A stretch of 64,000 nt of DNA, taken from positions 3,348,001-3,412,000 of the forward strand of contig NZ_CP011104.1 of NCBI RefSeq assembly GCF_001010285.1, in the 5' to 3' direction. This DNA comes from Photorhabdus thracensis (GTDB taxonomy: Bacteria > Pseudomonadota > Gammaproteobacteria > Enterobacterales > Enterobacteriaceae). Positions 1-10,663 of the stretch are shown piece after piece (within the stretch, counting starts at the first letter, position 1; each line of letters opens with the position of its first letter). A program made the position numbers and the translations under genes. The notes beneath the pieces are model-generated. The model did no database searches. It was given only the letters and a program-made list of their open reading frames with translations, and was not told the DNA's origin.

Positions 1-249
1 GTATGACCAGTTAGTCCCGAACTGGAACTCCATGGTCAACCCTGTTGCGACACCCAGAGCAAAGTTAATACCAAATAACTTGCCCCAGAATTTTGTCATA
101 TCTTTGTAAATTTGTTTACCGGAGAGCACATATACTGTTTCCATAATCGCCAGCAAAAACGCCATACCGAGCGTTAGCGGAACGAACAGGAAATGATACA
201 TTGCCGTTAAGGCAAACTGTAATCGTGACAGTTCGACAATATCAAACAT
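1..249 (-). CDS. cydA: Cytochrome bd-I ubiquinol oxidase subunit I (N-terminal part)
   Basis: Only the first 83 codons lie in the window; the gene runs off the left edge. The product is the haem-carrying subunit of the high-affinity quinol oxidase in the inner membrane, which reduces oxygen to water. The translation begins [20 protein letters not shown], as in E. coli CydA, and includes His19, the known axial haem ligand, followed by the first membrane segments. The ATG at 249 is preceded by a good ribosome site (AAGGAG, 6 nt upstream). A long AT-rich leader upstream carries an FNR-type site, matching the known oxygen control of cydAB. Confidence 0.93.
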   Translation of the reverse strand, partial: MFDIVELSRLQFALTAMYHFLFVPLTLGMAFLLAIMETVYVLSGKQIYKDMTKFWGKLFGINFALGVATGLTMEFQFGTNWSY

Positions 250-517
250 CTTGACTCCTTGCTCCTAGCAGGAAAGCACCGGCTTGCGGCAACCTGACTT
301 CGTATAAGAACCTATTCAGGGCACTAAAACGAAAACCTTATAACTACCAGCAATAAGTGCCTCTAAAATAACAACGCATTACCAAGTGAATTAAAAACCT
401 AATTAGACTAATAGTATAGTACGCTTATATTCCCATACAATAAATACGTTTTACGTGATTTAGATTAGAATTCTGAATATAAGTCAATAATTGCAGTTAT
501 TGTTTAATGGAAACTCA

Positions 518-531
518 TTGATCAGGATCAA
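518..531. promoter_or_regulatory. FNR-type binding site upstream of cydA
   Basis: The sequence TTGATcaggATCAA is an exact match to the FNR consensus TTGAT-N4-ATCAA. It lies about 270 bp upstream of the cydA start codon. FNR control of cydA is established in E. coli; occupancy here is inferred. Confidence 0.6.
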
Positions 532-638
532 TTTAAGCAAATTATAAAAATAATGCCATAGTAATAACTTGATTTTAATAATTTTTTTCTAGTTAGTGTT
601 AACTATTCTGTCTATTATTTCATTTTGGTTGGCATATT

Positions 639-653
639 GTTAATTATTTGTTT
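639..653. promoter_or_regulatory. Possible ArcA box upstream of cydA
   Basis: GTTAATTATTTGTTT matches 12 of 15 positions of the ArcA consensus GTTAATTAAATGTTA. The surroundings are AT-rich, so chance matches are likely. The location upstream of an ArcA-regulated gene is the main support. Confidence 0.3.
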
Positions 654-866
654 ATTTAGATAATTATTGATTTCTATATTGCTGTGAAATGACTTTTAAA
701 ATTAACTTTTTATTTTCATCCTTAAGAAAATATTATTATTAATGTCGTCTTTATTAAATTTAATTTAAATAAAGAGCACTAATGAAATTCAGTTTAAATT
801 AATTGGAGAATACCAAACTGAAAATAAAAATTTAATCGCAGACAATACTGCCCACACAAAATAGAA

Positions 867-886
867 AGGCCACTTATCAGTGGCCT
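867..886 (-). terminator. Intrinsic terminator of the sdh-suc operon
   Basis: Read on the minus strand just past the sucD stop, an AGGCCAC/GTGGCCT stem with a six-base loop is followed by the T-rich tail TTTCTATTTT. It ends the sdhCDAB-sucABCD transcript. Confidence 0.8.
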
Positions 887-912
887 CATATATAAATATT
901 TTTTATCAGAAG

Positions 913-1788
913 TTACTTACCAGCAAGTAACTCTTTCACTGCATCACCGATGTCTGCCAGACTGCGGACCGTCTTCACGCCAGCCGCTTCCAGAGCAGCA
1001 AATTTTTCGTCCGCTGTTCCTTTACCACCCGCGATAATGGCGCCGGCATGGCCCATACGCTTACCTTTTGGTGCAGTCACACCGGCGATGTAGCCAACAA
1101 CAGGCTTAGTTACGTGCTGTTTAATATAAGCCGCCGCTTCTTCTTCCGCATTACCACCAATTTCACCAATCATTACGATGGCTTCTGTTTGCGGATCTTC
1201 CTGGAACAATTTCAGGATATCAATGAAGTTAGAACCTGGAATTGGGTCGCCACCGATCCCAACACAGGTAGATTGTCCTAAACCTGCATCAGTGGTCTGT
1301 TTTACTGCTTCATAAGTCAGCGTACCTGAACGGGAAACGATACCGACTTTACCTGACTGATGAATGTGACCCGGCATAATGCCAATCTTACATTCACCCG
1401 GCGTGATAACGCCTGGGCAGTTAGGGCCGATCATACGAACACCCGCTTCATCCAATTTCACTTTAACAGCCAGCATATCCAGAGTCGGGATACCTTCAGT
1501 AATCGTGATGATCAGTTTGATGCCAGCGTCGATAGCTTCCAGAATGGAATCTTTACAGAATGGAGCCGGAACATAGATAACGGAGGCCGTTGCCCCGGTT
1601 GCCTCTACCGCTTCACGAACAGTATTGAAAACAGGCAATCCCAGGTGCTCAGTACCGCCTTTACCTGGCGTAACACCACCCACTATTTGGGTGCCGTAGG
1701 CAATCGCTTGTTCTGAATGAAAAGTACCCTGACTACCGGTAAAACCCTGACAGATAACTTTAGTGTTTTTATCGATTAAAATAGACAT
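913..1788 (-). CDS. sucD: Succinyl-CoA synthetase alpha subunit
   Basis: This 291-residue protein is the CoA-binding, phosphohistidine-carrying alpha subunit of succinyl-CoA synthetase, which couples succinyl-CoA hydrolysis to nucleotide triphosphate synthesis in the TCA cycle. The N-terminal Rossmann-type CoA domain starts with [18 protein letters not shown]. The phosphohistidine loop [14 protein letters not shown] is near residue 246, and the length is close to the E. coli protein. The start codon overlaps the sucC stop by one base (TAATG), showing translational coupling. It is the last gene of the operon and is followed by the terminator at 867-886. Confidence 0.97.
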   Translation of the reverse strand: MSILIDKNTKVICQGFTGSQGTFHSEQAIAYGTQIVGGVTPGKGGTEHLGLPVFNTVREAVEATGATASVIYVPAPFCKDSILEAIDAGIKLIITITEGIPTLDMLAVKVKLDEAGVRMIGPNCPGVITPGECKIGIMPGHIHQSGKVGIVSRSGTLTYEAVKQTTDAGLGQSTCVGIGGDPIPGSNFIDILKLFQEDPQTEAIVMIGEIGGNAEEEAAAYIKQHVTKPVVGYIAGVTAPKGKRMGHAGAIIAGGKGTADEKFAALEAAGVKTVRSLADIGDAVKELLAGK

Positions 1789-2954
1789 TATTTGGCCTCC
1801 ACTGCGGCTACTGCTTGCTTCGCTGCGTCTGTCAGGCTGGTTGCAGCAATGATATTCAAACCACTGTCAGCCAGTTTTTTCGCTCCCAACTCAGCATTGT
1901 TTCCTTCCAAACGAACAACAACCGGTACGTGAACACCCACTTCTTCCACCGCACCAATAATACCATCAGCAATCAGGTCACAACGGACAATACCACCAAA
2001 GATGTTAACCAATACTGCTTTCACATTTTCATCTGACAGGATGATTTTAAACGCTTCTGTAACACGTTCTTTGGTTGCACCACCACCCACATCAAGGAAG
2101 TTCGCTGGTGCGCCACCATGCAATTTAACGATATCCATCGTACCCATTGCCAAACCTGCGCCATTTACCATGCAACCAATGTTGCCATCCAGCGCGACAT
2201 AGTTCAGTTCCCACTGTGCCGCCTGCGCCTCACGCGGATCTTCCTGAGATGGGTCATGCATTTCACGCAGTTCAGCCTGACGGAACAGTGCGTTACCATC
2301 AGCGCCCAGTTTGCCATCCAGACAAATCAGATCACCCTGAGTCGTGATAACCAGCGGATTAATTTCAACCAGAGCCAGATCGCGCTCCAGGAACAGATTT
2401 GCCAATCCTAAGAAAATTTTAGTGAACTGGCTGATTTGTTTACCGGTTAATCCCAGTTTAAATGCCAGTTCACGCCCCTGATAAGACATAGGGCCAACCA
2501 GTGGGTCGATAATCGCTTTATGAATCAGTTCCGGCGTTTCTTCCGCAACTTTTTCAATTTCAACACCCCCTTCAGTAGAGGCCATGAACACTACACGACG
2601 CGTACCACGATCAACCACAGCACCGAGATACAACTCCTTCGCAATATCAGTTGCCCCTTCGACCAAAATCTGGTGAACAGGCTGCCCGTGCGCATCTGTT
2701 TGGTAAGTGACCAGACGTTTGCCCAGCCATTGTTCAGCGAAAGCGCGAATTTCTTCTTTACTGTTAACCAATTTCACGCCACCCGCTTTACCGCGGCCGC
2801 CAGCGTGAACCTGGCACTTAACCACCCAAGGGCCAGCACCAATTTTAGATGCTGCTTCTTCTGCTTCACGCGGTGTAGTGCAGGCATAACCAGCCGGAGC
2901 GGGTAAACCATACCGTGCAAAAAGCTGTTTTGCCTGATACTCGTGTAAATTCAT
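1788..2954 (-). CDS. sucC: Succinyl-CoA synthetase beta subunit
   Basis: This 388-residue protein is the ATP-grasp beta subunit of succinyl-CoA synthetase and provides the nucleotide and succinate sites. It starts [20 protein letters not shown], typical of SucC, and carries the ATP-grasp segment [18 protein letters not shown] and the C-terminal [16 protein letters not shown]. The length equals that of the E. coli subunit. A gap of about 150 bp without a gene separates it from sucB upstream, and it overlaps sucD by one base. The complex is a cytosolic alpha2beta2 tetramer. Confidence 0.97.
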   Translation of the reverse strand: MNLHEYQAKQLFARYGLPAPAGYACTTPREAEEAASKIGAGPWVVKCQVHAGGRGKAGGVKLVNSKEEIRAFAEQWLGKRLVTYQTDAHGQPVHQILVEGATDIAKELYLGAVVDRGTRRVVFMASTEGGVEIEKVAEETPELIHKAIIDPLVGPMSYQGRELAFKLGLTGKQISQFTKIFLGLANLFLERDLALVEINPLVITTQGDLICLDGKLGADGNALFRQAELREMHDPSQEDPREAQAAQWELNYVALDGNIGCMVNGAGLAMGTMDIVKLHGGAPANFLDVGGGATKERVTEAFKIILSDENVKAVLVNIFGGIVRCDLIADGIIGAVEEVGVHVPVVVRLEGNNAELGAKKLADSGLNIIAATSLTDAAKQAVAAVEAK

Positions 2955-3107
2955 GATGTTCTATCCATAATCTAATCTGAGAAGAGCAATTGTCTTCTTA
3001 TTTTTTTGTTGCTTTGGATATAGCCAGTCCAAAGACTGGCTGTGCATGTACATTTGTTTACTTCAGACCGGGCAGATATTAGCGCGTATCTGCCCTTAAT
3101 TATGTTG

Positions 3108-4325
3108 CTATACGTCCAGCAGCAAACGTGCAGGATCTTCCAGCATTTCTTTGATGGTCACTAGGAAGCCTACAGACTCGCGTCCATCGATCAGACGGTG
3201 GTCATAAGACAGTGCCAGATACATCATCGGAAGGATCTCTACCTGACCATTAACCGCCATCGGACGATCTTTAATGGCATGCATACCAAGAATCGCACTC
3301 TGTGGCGGGTTAATAATTGGAGTAGACATTAAGGAGCCGAATATACCACCATTAGTAATCGTGAAATTACCGCCAGTCAGCTCTTCGACGGTCAATTTAC
3401 CGTCCCGGCCTTTGATAGCCAGCTCTTTAATACGTTTTTCGAGTTCAGCCATGCTCAGTGCATCTGCATCACGCAGTACCGGCGTTACCAGACCACGCGG
3501 TGTAGATACCGCAATACTGATATCGAAATAGTTGTGGTAAACCACATCAGTACCATCAATAGAAGCATTCACTTCCGGATAGCGTTTCAGTGCTTCAACC
3601 ACCGCTTTCACATAGAAAGACATAAAGCCCAGACGCACACCGTGGCGTTTTTCAAACGCTTCGCCGTACAGCTTACGCATTTCCTGAATCGGCTTCATGT
3701 TAACTTCGTTAAACGTTGTCAACATCGCAGTGTTGTTTTTCGCTTCCAGCAGACGTTCAGCCACGCGCTTACGCAGGCGAGTCATTGGAACACGTTTTTC
3801 GCTGCGGTGCGGCAACAAAGAATCCTGGGCAGAAGCAGAGATTTCTGCTGATTTATTACCCGCTTTTTCGTTATCAGCCATATGTTTTTCCACGTCTTCG
3901 CGGACAATACGCCCACCAACACCACTGCCTTTAATCGCTTTAGCATCAAGATCATGTTCTGCAATCAGACGGCGAACCGCCGGGCTGAGTGCGTCGTTGC
4001 TCTCTTCTTCCAAACCCGCAGTCTGGCGTTTAGCCAAAGTTGCTTCCGTTTTTTCTTTTACTTCTGTCGGCTTACCAGTGCTATCGCCCAAACGGATACG
4101 ACCAAGAAGCTGACTGGACAGAACGGTTGCATCTTTCACTTCCAAAATAGCTTCTAAAACACCGGCTTCACTGGCAGGCACTTCCAGCACCACTTTATCC
4201 GTTTCGATTTCAACCAGCACTTCATCACGTTCAACACGGTCACCCTCTTTTTTGTGCCAGACTGCAACAGTGGCATCAGCAACAGACTCGGGCAAAACAG
4301 GAACCAGAATATCTACGCTACTCAT
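3108..4325 (-). CDS. sucB: 2-oxoglutarate dehydrogenase E2 (dihydrolipoyl succinyltransferase)
   Basis: This 405-residue E2 core transfers the succinyl group from lipoyl to CoA in the 2-oxoglutarate dehydrogenase complex. An N-terminal lipoyl domain has the lipoylated lysine in [10 protein letters not shown] (Lys44). A peripheral subunit-binding domain lies near residues 110-150 ([18 protein letters not shown]). The catalytic domain ends with [11 protein letters not shown], containing the active-site His376 and Asp380. It follows sucA by 13 bp in the same operon. The E3 partner (lpd) is not in this window. Confidence 0.97.
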   Translation of the reverse strand: MSSVDILVPVLPESVADATVAVWHKKEGDRVERDEVLVEIETDKVVLEVPASEAGVLEAILEVKDATVLSSQLLGRIRLGDSTGKPTEVKEKTEATLAKRQTAGLEEESNDALSPAVRRLIAEHDLDAKAIKGSGVGGRIVREDVEKHMADNEKAGNKSAEISASAQDSLLPHRSEKRVPMTRLRKRVAERLLEAKNNTAMLTTFNEVNMKPIQEMRKLYGEAFEKRHGVRLGFMSFYVKAVVEALKRYPEVNASIDGTDVVYHNYFDISIAVSTPRGLVTPVLRDADALSMAELEKRIKELAIKGRDGKLTVEELTGGNFTITNGGIFGSLMSTPIINPPQSAILGMHAIKDRPMAVNGQVEILPMMYLALSYDHRLIDGRESVGFLVTIKEMLEDPARLLLDV

Positions 4326-4338
4326 TTTCTATCCTTAT

Positions 4339-7146
4339 TTATTCAACGTTCAGTGCGTCATTAACCAGCTCTTGCTGCTGCTGCTGGTGAACTGACGTAT
4401 ATCCAACTGCCGGGGAAGCAGACGCAGGACGACCTGCATAACGTAAAGAAGCCCCGAACGGGATCACTTCACGGAAGTTATGCTGACTGCAATACCAGGC
4501 CCCTTGGTTTAACGGCTCTTCCTGGCACCAGACAAAATCGTGTACATGAGCATACTGCTCCAATGCTGATTGAACATCCTGATGAGGGAACGGATACAGT
4601 TGTTCAACACGCACGATAGCGACATCAGTTTGTTCGTTCTTACGGCGTTGCTCCAACAGGTCGTAGTAAACTTTACCTGAACAGAGTACAACCCGTTTAA
4701 CACCTTTAGGATCCAGCGCATCAGCTTCACCGATAACTGTCTGGAATTTACCGTTAGCCAGTTCATCCAGGCTGGAAATCGCTAATGGATGACGCAACAG
4801 TGACTTCGGTGACATAACAATCAATGGACGGCGCATACCACGCAGAGCCTGACGGCGAAGCATGTGGTAAACCTGAGCCGGCGTTGACGGTACGCAAACC
4901 TGCATGTTCTGTTCTGCACACAGTTGCAGATAGCGTTCCAAGCGGGCTGAAGAGTGCTCAGGCCCCTGACCTTCATAACCATGCGGCAACAACATAACCA
5001 GACCGCACATACGGCCCCATTTCTGCTCACCGGAGCTGATGAACTGGTCAATAACAACCTGTGCCCCGTTAGCGAAATCACCAAACTGTGCTTCCCAGAT
5101 GGTCAGAGCACGGGGTTCCGTTGTCGCATAGCCATACTCAAACGCCAGAACCGCTTCTTCAGACAGAACAGAATCCCATACATCGAATGCGCCCTGACCG
5201 TTATGAACGTTCGACAAAGGCACATAAACAGAACCATTAGCCTGATTATGAATAACAGCATGACGATGGAAGAAAGTACCACGGCCCGCGTCTTCACCAG
5301 ATAAACGCACCGGAATACCTTCATCAACTAAAGTCGCGTAGGCTAAATTTTCTGCCCCACCCCAATCGAACAATTTATCGCCGTTCGCCATCTCTGCGCG
5401 GTCATTATAAATTTTCGCTACGCGGGAGTGCATTTCCACTTCTTCCGGGACAGAGCTGATACGTCGGCCCAGATCCTGCAAACGCTTAATATCGACTTTA
5501 TGTGGATATTCTTCATCCCAATCGTGATTAAGATAAGGCTCCCATGTAAATGAGTGCAACCCCATTGAACGCCACTCTTCAACGACACAGTCACCACGGT
5601 CAAGGGCGTCACGATACAGGTTAACAATCTCAGTCACATCATCGACTGATATCAACTGCTCAGCAACCAGCTTATCAGCGTAGATTTTACGTGGCGTTGG
5701 GTGTTTCTTAATTTTCTGATACATCATTGGCTGAGTCGCGCTTGGTTCATCAGCTTCGTTATGACCATGACGGCGGTAACACACCAGATCGATCATCACG
5801 TCACGTTTAAAGGCATTACGGAAATCCAGAGCCAGACGGGTAACAAACGCTACTGCTTCCGGATCGTCTGCGTTAACGTGGAAAATCGGTGCCTGCACCA
5901 TTTTGATGATATCGGTACAGTATTGTGTTGAACGGGCATCTTTCGGGTTCGACGTTGTGAAACCAATCTGGTTGTTGATAACAATACGAATCGTACCACC
6001 CACTTCATAACCACGGGCCTGAGACATGTTCAGGGTTTCCTGCACAACGCCCTGACCGGTAACGGCGGCATCACCGTGGATAGTGATTGGTAATACCATA
6101 TTACTGCGGCCTTCATCCAGACGATCACGGCGAGCGCGTACTGAACCAATAACCACAGGGCTGACAATCTCAAGGTGAGATGGGTTAAATGCCAATGCCA
6201 AATGAACCTTAGCGCCCTCAGTGGCAAAATCAGACGAGAAACCCTGATGGTATTTCACATCGCCGGTACCAAGGTGCTCTTTATGCTTACCGGCAAATTC
6301 ATCGAACAGATCCGCCGGTTTTTTACCTAAGATATTAACCAGAACGTTGAGGCGACCACGATGAGCCATTCCCATCACAACTTCCCGCGTATCGTGCTTA
6401 CCCGCATGACGGATAAGATCTTTCAACATAGGGATCAGTGCGTCACCACCTTCAAGAGAGAAACGTTTCGCTCCCGGAAACTTCGCGCCCAGATAACGTT
6501 CCAAACCTTCAGCTGCCGTCAGTTCCGCCAGAAAACGCCGTTTTTCCTCTGCGCTGAACTGAGAGCTGACGGTAACAGATTCCAGACGCTGCTGAATCCA
6601 ACGTTTTTCTTCCGTATTCGTGATGTGCATGTATTCAGCACCAATAGAACCGCAATAAGTGCGTTTCAGTGCTTCATACAAATCAGCCAATTTCATCGTT
6701 TCTTTGCCGAGAGCAAAAGAACCTACATTAAATGTCTCAGCAAAATCAGCTTCCGTCAGATTATGGAAAGCGGGATCTAAATCAGGAACACTATCCTGTT
6801 TCCATAATCCCAACGGATCAAGATTCGCATTTTGATGGCCGCGGAAACGGAATGCGTTGATGAGCTGCAAAACTTTAACTTGTTTTGCATCCATTGCCGG
6901 ATCGCTGACAGAGGAGTGATAACGCGTAGTATCTTTCGCAAGGCGGCGGAAGTAATCACGCGTCTGCGAGTGGAGTTGTTCACCGCTTAATCCCGCATCC
7001 GGCAATTGTTGGAAAATTTCTTTCCAACTTGCATCAACGGAGTTTGGATCGGTTATATAGTCTTCATAGACTTGCTCTATGTAAGACTGGTTTGAGCCAG
7101 CCAGGAAGCTTGAATCCAGCCAGTCCTTCATTGCGCCGTTCTGCAT
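4339..7146 (-). CDS. sucA: 2-oxoglutarate dehydrogenase E1 component
   Basis: This 935-residue, thiamine-diphosphate-dependent enzyme decarboxylates 2-oxoglutarate and passes the succinyl group to SucB. The start MQNGAMKDWLDSSFLAG aligns with E. coli SucA (933 residues). Recognisable blocks include VVMGMAHRGRLNVLVN, the thiamine-site ITIHGDAAVTGQGVVQE, and the C-terminal pyrimidine-binding region with EAQFGDFANGAQVVIDQF. It lies 266 bp downstream of sdhB, with two strong hairpins in the gap, so suc genes may be read both from the sdh promoter and from an internal start, as in E. coli. Confidence 0.97.
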   Translation of the reverse strand: MQNGAMKDWLDSSFLAGSNQSYIEQVYEDYITDPNSVDASWKEIFQQLPDAGLSGEQLHSQTRDYFRRLAKDTTRYHSSVSDPAMDAKQVKVLQLINAFRFRGHQNANLDPLGLWKQDSVPDLDPAFHNLTEADFAETFNVGSFALGKETMKLADLYEALKRTYCGSIGAEYMHITNTEEKRWIQQRLESVTVSSQFSAEEKRRFLAELTAAEGLERYLGAKFPGAKRFSLEGGDALIPMLKDLIRHAGKHDTREVVMGMAHRGRLNVLVNILGKKPADLFDEFAGKHKEHLGTGDVKYHQGFSSDFATEGAKVHLALAFNPSHLEIVSPVVIGSVRARRDRLDEGRSNMVLPITIHGDAAVTGQGVVQETLNMSQARGYEVGGTIRIVINNQIGFTTSNPKDARSTQYCTDIIKMVQAPIFHVNADDPEAVAFVTRLALDFRNAFKRDVMIDLVCYRRHGHNEADEPSATQPMMYQKIKKHPTPRKIYADKLVAEQLISVDDVTEIVNLYRDALDRGDCVVEEWRSMGLHSFTWEPYLNHDWDEEYPHKVDIKRLQDLGRRISSVPEEVEMHSRVAKIYNDRAEMANGDKLFDWGGAENLAYATLVDEGIPVRLSGEDAGRGTFFHRHAVIHNQANGSVYVPLSNVHNGQGAFDVWDSVLSEEAVLAFEYGYATTEPRALTIWEAQFGDFANGAQVVIDQFISSGEQKWGRMCGLVMLLPHGYEGQGPEHSSARLERYLQLCAEQNMQVCVPSTPAQVYHMLRRQALRGMRRPLIVMSPKSLLRHPLAISSLDELANGKFQTVIGEADALDPKGVKRVVLCSGKVYYDLLEQRRKNEQTDVAIVRVEQLYPFPHQDVQSALEQYAHVHDFVWCQEEPLNQGAWYCSQHNFREVIPFGASLRYAGRPASASPAVGYTSVHQQQQQELVNDALNVE

Positions 7147-7274
7147 TGTGATCCCTTAAGCTTTAAAAGCTTTAGTTTTCGCCGTGGTTAACTATCACCG
7201 CTTAAATGCGGTGTCGATAAAAGGTTCATTTGGACGTGCTTTATGCATGTTCTCTTTTGGGTTTCGGAACCCTT

Positions 7275-7319
7275 CAAGGAACCTTTAAAAACCGTTAAAT
7301 GGTTTTTAAAGGTTCCTTG
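7275..7319. repeat. Perfect 19-bp inverted repeat between sdhB and sucA
   Basis: Two 19-base arms (7275-7293 and 7301-7319) are exact reverse complements around the 7-base loop GTTAAAT. The stem is AT-rich in the middle and reads the same on both strands. It has no T tract, so it is not a classic terminator. It may shape processing or differential expression of sdh versus suc messages, or be a mobile repeat. Confidence 0.7.
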
Positions 7320-7374
7320 CCTCAAAGCTTTTGTCATCATCAGCAGTTGGCAACTCATCATTCTCAATTCTTTG

Positions 7375-7406
7375 TGCCCTCCGCAGATAAAACTGCGCGG
7401 AGGGCA
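7375..7406 (-). terminator. GC-rich hairpin after sdhB
   Basis: Just past the sdhB stop, a stem TGCCCTCCGC/GCGGAGGGCA with a two-base bulge and short loop can form on the minus strand. No run of T follows, so it may be an attenuator or an RNA-stability element between sdh and suc rather than a full terminator. Confidence 0.5.
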
Positions 7407-7412
7407 GGCCAA

Positions 7413-8129
7413 TTACGCGCTATGTTTTAACAGCATAGACTTAATATGACCAATGGCTTTTGTTGGATTCAACCCTTTAGGGCACACACTGACACAATTC
7501 ATGATGCTATGGCAGCGGAAAACACTGAAAGCATCATTCAGCTTATCTAACCGTGAATCGGTTTCAGTATCTCGACTGTCGATCAGGAAGCGATATGCTG
7601 CCAGCAAACCCGCAGGTCCGATAAATTTGTCTGGATTCCACCAGAATGACGGACAAGAAGTTGAACAACATGCACACAGAATACATTCGTACAGGCCATC
7701 CAGTTTTTCCCTTTGTGCAGGTGACTGTAAATGCTCACGCGCCGGTGGGTTTTTACCGTCATTCAGCAAGTATGGGCGAATCTTCTCATATTGCGCATAG
7801 AATTGCCCCATATCCACAACCAGGTCACGGATAACCGGCAAACCCGGCAGCGGACGGATCACAATCTTCTTGCTGCCACGCCGTAAAGCCGAAACCGGTG
7901 TAATACAGGCCAGACCATTTTTACCATTCATGTTGAGGCCGTCAGAACCACAAACCCCTTCACGGCAAGAACGACGGAAAGAGAGTGTTGGATCCTGCTC
8001 TTTAAGCTGGATTAACGCATCCAGCAACATCATGTCACGCCCATCTTTTGCTTCCAGCGTGTAATCCTGCATACGAGGCGCGCTGTCAACATCCGGGTTG
8101 TAACGATAAATCGAAAATTCAAGTTTCAT
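7413..8129 (-). CDS. sdhB: Succinate dehydrogenase iron-sulfur subunit
   Basis: This 238-residue protein carries the electron-transfer clusters of succinate dehydrogenase (complex II). The 2Fe-2S motif CREGVCGSDGLNMNG lies near residues 55-70. The C-terminal ferredoxin half contains CILCACCSTSCP and CHSIMNCVSVCPKG for the 4Fe-4S and 3Fe-4S clusters. Length matches E. coli SdhB. It lies 36 bp after sdhA in the sdhCDAB operon and docks on the membrane anchors SdhC and SdhD on the cytoplasmic face. Confidence 0.97.
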   Translation of the reverse strand: MKLEFSIYRYNPDVDSAPRMQDYTLEAKDGRDMMLLDALIQLKEQDPTLSFRRSCREGVCGSDGLNMNGKNGLACITPVSALRRGSKKIVIRPLPGLPVIRDLVVDMGQFYAQYEKIRPYLLNDGKNPPAREHLQSPAQREKLDGLYECILCACCSTSCPSFWWNPDKFIGPAGLLAAYRFLIDSRDTETDSRLDKLNDAFSVFRCHSIMNCVSVCPKGLNPTKAIGHIKSMLLKHSA

Positions 8130-8165
8130 AATCTATTCCTTCGCAACTGGATCATCAGCAACTCA

Positions 8166-9932
8166 TTAGTAAGTACGCGCTTTCGGCGGAAATGCTTCAC
8201 GCAGTTTTGGCTGCATGTTGACATCACGACGCGTCATGGTCTCAGTTTGCGGCAGATAGAGGGTATGGCATAACCAATTCGCATCATCACGATCAGGATA
8301 GTCGAAACGGCTATGAGCACCACGGCTCTCAGTACGGAAGTTAGCGGCAACAGCCGTAGAAAACGCCGTTTCCATCAGGTTATCAAGCTCCAGACACTCA
8401 ATTCTCTGGGTGTTGAACTCTGAGGAAGTATCATCCAAACGCGCACTTTTCAGCCGTTCGCGAATAACTTTCAGCTCTTCCAGACCCTTCGCCATTGCAT
8501 CACCTTCACGGAATACCGAGAAGTTATTCTGCATACACGCCTGCAAATCTTTACGAATTTCCACCGGATCTTCGCCAGTACGGGTGCTGTTCCAACGGTT
8601 CAGGCGTTGCAATGATTGCTCAATATCAGATTCACTGGCTTCGCGGCTGGTACCCTGCTCCATCAGTGACTCTTTCAGATGTAAACCGGCAGAACGGCCA
8701 AACACCACCAAATCAAGCAGAGAGTTACCCCCCAGACGGTTTGCGCCGTGAACCGATACGCAGGCAATTTCACCAACAGCGAACAGGCCCGGAATAACCA
8801 CATCTTCACCTTTCTCGTTCACAGCCAGCGCCTGACCAGTCACTTTCGTCGGGATACCGCCCATCATATAGTGGCAGGTTGGAATAACCGGAATTGGCTC
8901 TTTTACTGGATCAACGTGGGCAAAAGTACGGGACAGCTCAAGAATGCCCGGCAGACGGGATTCCAGCACCTCTTTGCCCAAATGATCCAATTTCAGTTTA
9001 GCATGAGGCCCCCAGGGACCATCACAACCACGGCCTTCACGGATTTCAATCATGATGGAACGGGCCACCACATCACGGCCAGCCAGGTCTTTAGCATTTG
9101 GCGCGTAACGCTCCATAAAGCGCTCGCCATTTTTATTCAGCAAATAACCGCCTTCACCACGGCAACCTTCAGTTACCAGAACCCCAGCTCCTGCGATACC
9201 GGTGGGATGGAATTGCCACATTTCCATATCCTGCACAGGTACACCGGCACGCAGTGCCATACCGACGCCGTCACCGGTATTAATGTGAGCGTTGGTTGTC
9301 GATTGATAAATACGGCCTGCGCCACCGGTTGCCAGAATTGTCGCCTTCGCTTTGAAATAAACAACTTCACCGGTTTCAATCGAGATAGCGGTACAACCCA
9401 CAATGCTGCCATCCTGATTTTTAACCAGATCCAACGAATACCATTCAGAAAAAATAGTGGTGTGATTCTTTAAGTTCTGCTGATACAGAGTGTGCAACAA
9501 TGCATGACCGGTACGGTCTGCCGCTGCCGCTGTACGTGCGGCCTGTTCACCACCAAAGTTTTTTGACTGGCCACCGAATGGACGCTGATAAACACGGCCG
9601 TCATCCAAACGAGAAAATGGCAATCCCATGTGTTCCAACTCCAGAATAGCTTCCGGGCCAGTCTTACACATATACTCAATCGCATCCTGGTCACCGATAT
9701 AGTCGGAACCTTTTACCGTGTCATACATGTGCCACTCCCAGTTATCTTCATGGGAGTTGCCCAGCGCAACGGTGATACCACCCTGCGCGGATACAGTATG
9801 AGAACGGGTTGGGAATACTTTGGAAATCAAAGCACAGGATAATCCCATTTGTGAAATTTGCAGCGCGGCGCGCATACCCGCACCACCCGCGCCAATAACG
9901 ACCGCGTCAAACTCTCTTACCGGCAGTTTCAT
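8166..9932 (-). CDS. sdhA: Succinate dehydrogenase flavoprotein subunit
   Basis: This 588-residue catalytic subunit oxidises succinate to fumarate. The dinucleotide-binding motif [15 protein letters not shown] is at the N-terminus, and the FAD-linked histidine is in [11 protein letters not shown] (about residue 45). Substrate-site segments include [20 protein letters not shown] and [18 protein letters not shown]. The length equals the E. coli protein. The start directly abuts the sdhD stop (9932/9933), indicating coupled translation. Confidence 0.97.
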   Translation of the reverse strand: MKLPVREFDAVVIGAGGAGMRAALQISQMGLSCALISKVFPTRSHTVSAQGGITVALGNSHEDNWEWHMYDTVKGSDYIGDQDAIEYMCKTGPEAILELEHMGLPFSRLDDGRVYQRPFGGQSKNFGGEQAARTAAAADRTGHALLHTLYQQNLKNHTTIFSEWYSLDLVKNQDGSIVGCTAISIETGEVVYFKAKATILATGGAGRIYQSTTNAHINTGDGVGMALRAGVPVQDMEMWQFHPTGIAGAGVLVTEGCRGEGGYLLNKNGERFMERYAPNAKDLAGRDVVARSIMIEIREGRGCDGPWGPHAKLKLDHLGKEVLESRLPGILELSRTFAHVDPVKEPIPVIPTCHYMMGGIPTKVTGQALAVNEKGEDVVIPGLFAVGEIACVSVHGANRLGGNSLLDLVVFGRSAGLHLKESLMEQGTSREASESDIEQSLQRLNRWNSTRTGEDPVEIRKDLQACMQNNFSVFREGDAMAKGLEELKVIRERLKSARLDDTSSEFNTQRIECLELDNLMETAFSTAVAANFRTESRGAHSRFDYPDRDDANWLCHTLYLPQTETMTRRDVNMQPKLREAFPPKARTY

Positions 9933-10280
9933 CTATACACCCCACACCACAATTGTTCCGTAAATCAAGTAAGCCATCAGTGCAACGATAACCGCCAATT
10001 GCAACACCAAGCGCAGCGCCAGTGGCTTTATATAGTCAGTCAGTACTTGCCACATACCAATCCAGGCGTGAGCCAGGATGGAAAACAGTGCCAGCACGGT
10101 AAAGACTTTAGTGATGGATGAGGAGAAGAAACCACTCCAGACTTCATAAGTGATCTCCGACGTTGTCGCGACGAAGCCCAACATATAGAGAACATATAAA
10201 ACAATAATGATTGCGGACGCGCGCAATAATAACCAATCATGGATACCCGTGCGACCTAATGCAGAAGCGTTACTTACCAT
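9933..10280 (-). CDS. sdhD: Succinate dehydrogenase membrane anchor subunit D
   Basis: This 115-residue integral membrane protein has three hydrophobic segments. With SdhC it anchors complex II and forms the haem b and ubiquinone site. The start [20 protein letters not shown] and the segment [13 protein letters not shown], with the haem histidine and quinone-site Asp-Tyr, match the family. It overlaps the end of sdhC by 7 bp and abuts sdhA. Confidence 0.95.
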   Translation of the reverse strand: MVSNASALGRTGIHDWLLLRASAIIIVLYVLYMLGFVATTSEITYEVWSGFFSSSITKVFTVLALFSILAHAWIGMWQVLTDYIKPLALRLVLQLAVIVALMAYLIYGTIVVWGV

Positions 10281-10663
10281 ACCAATACTCCAGCCAGAAT
10301 CGACAGAATCACAGCAATCCCGATTGCCACTTTGGCAGAGAGACTACCGACTACTAAGTTTTCTTCCAAGTAGCCGAAATCCATCAGCATATGACGGATA
10401 CCACCACAGATATGGTAAGCCAGTGCGGTCAGAATGCCCCACACGATAAACTTAGCGAAAAATCCCGTCATAATATCGGCGGCTTGCTGAAACCCTTCTT
10501 GCGAGGAGAGAGACATCCCTAACAACCAGAGGAGAATTCCTACTGCTATGAAAGTAATGACGCCAGAGACACGGTGCAAGATCGAGGCTATTGCAGAGAC
10601 TGGAAAGTGTATCGTCTGCAAATCAAGGTTGACAGGTCTTTGTTTTTTCACAATTTTGCCCAC
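10274..10663 (-). CDS. sdhC: Succinate dehydrogenase cytochrome b556 subunit C
   Basis: This 129-residue membrane subunit has three helices and starts at a GTG. The sequence after residue 4 ([20 protein letters not shown]) is nearly identical to E. coli Sdh[10 protein letters not shown] provides the quinone-site Ser/Arg, and [12 protein letters not shown] holds the haem histidine. It is the first gene of sdhCDAB-sucABCD, facing the divergent gltA across an 877-bp gap that must hold both promoters. Confidence 0.95.
   Translation of the reverse strand: MGKIVKKQRPVNLDLQTIHFPVSAIASILHRVSGVITFIAVGILLWLLGMSLSSQEGFQQAADIMTGFFAKFIVWGILTALAYHICGGIRHMLMDFGYLEENLVVGSLSAKVAIGIAVILSILAGVLVW

Larger units (their letters stand above)
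250..866 (-). promoter_or_regulatory. AT-rich regulatory region upstream of cydA
   Basis: About 620 bases without a credible gene lie between cydA and the sucD terminator. The stretch is very AT-rich and holds an FNR-like palindrome and an ArcA-like sequence. In E. coli cydAB is controlled by several ArcA and FNR sites spread over a long upstream region, and the size and composition here fit that arrangement. Confidence 0.55.

Noticed and set aside
8748-9473. A 241-codon plus-strand frame opposite sdhA
   Set aside because: Antisense shadow of sdhA; no ribosome site and no family features.
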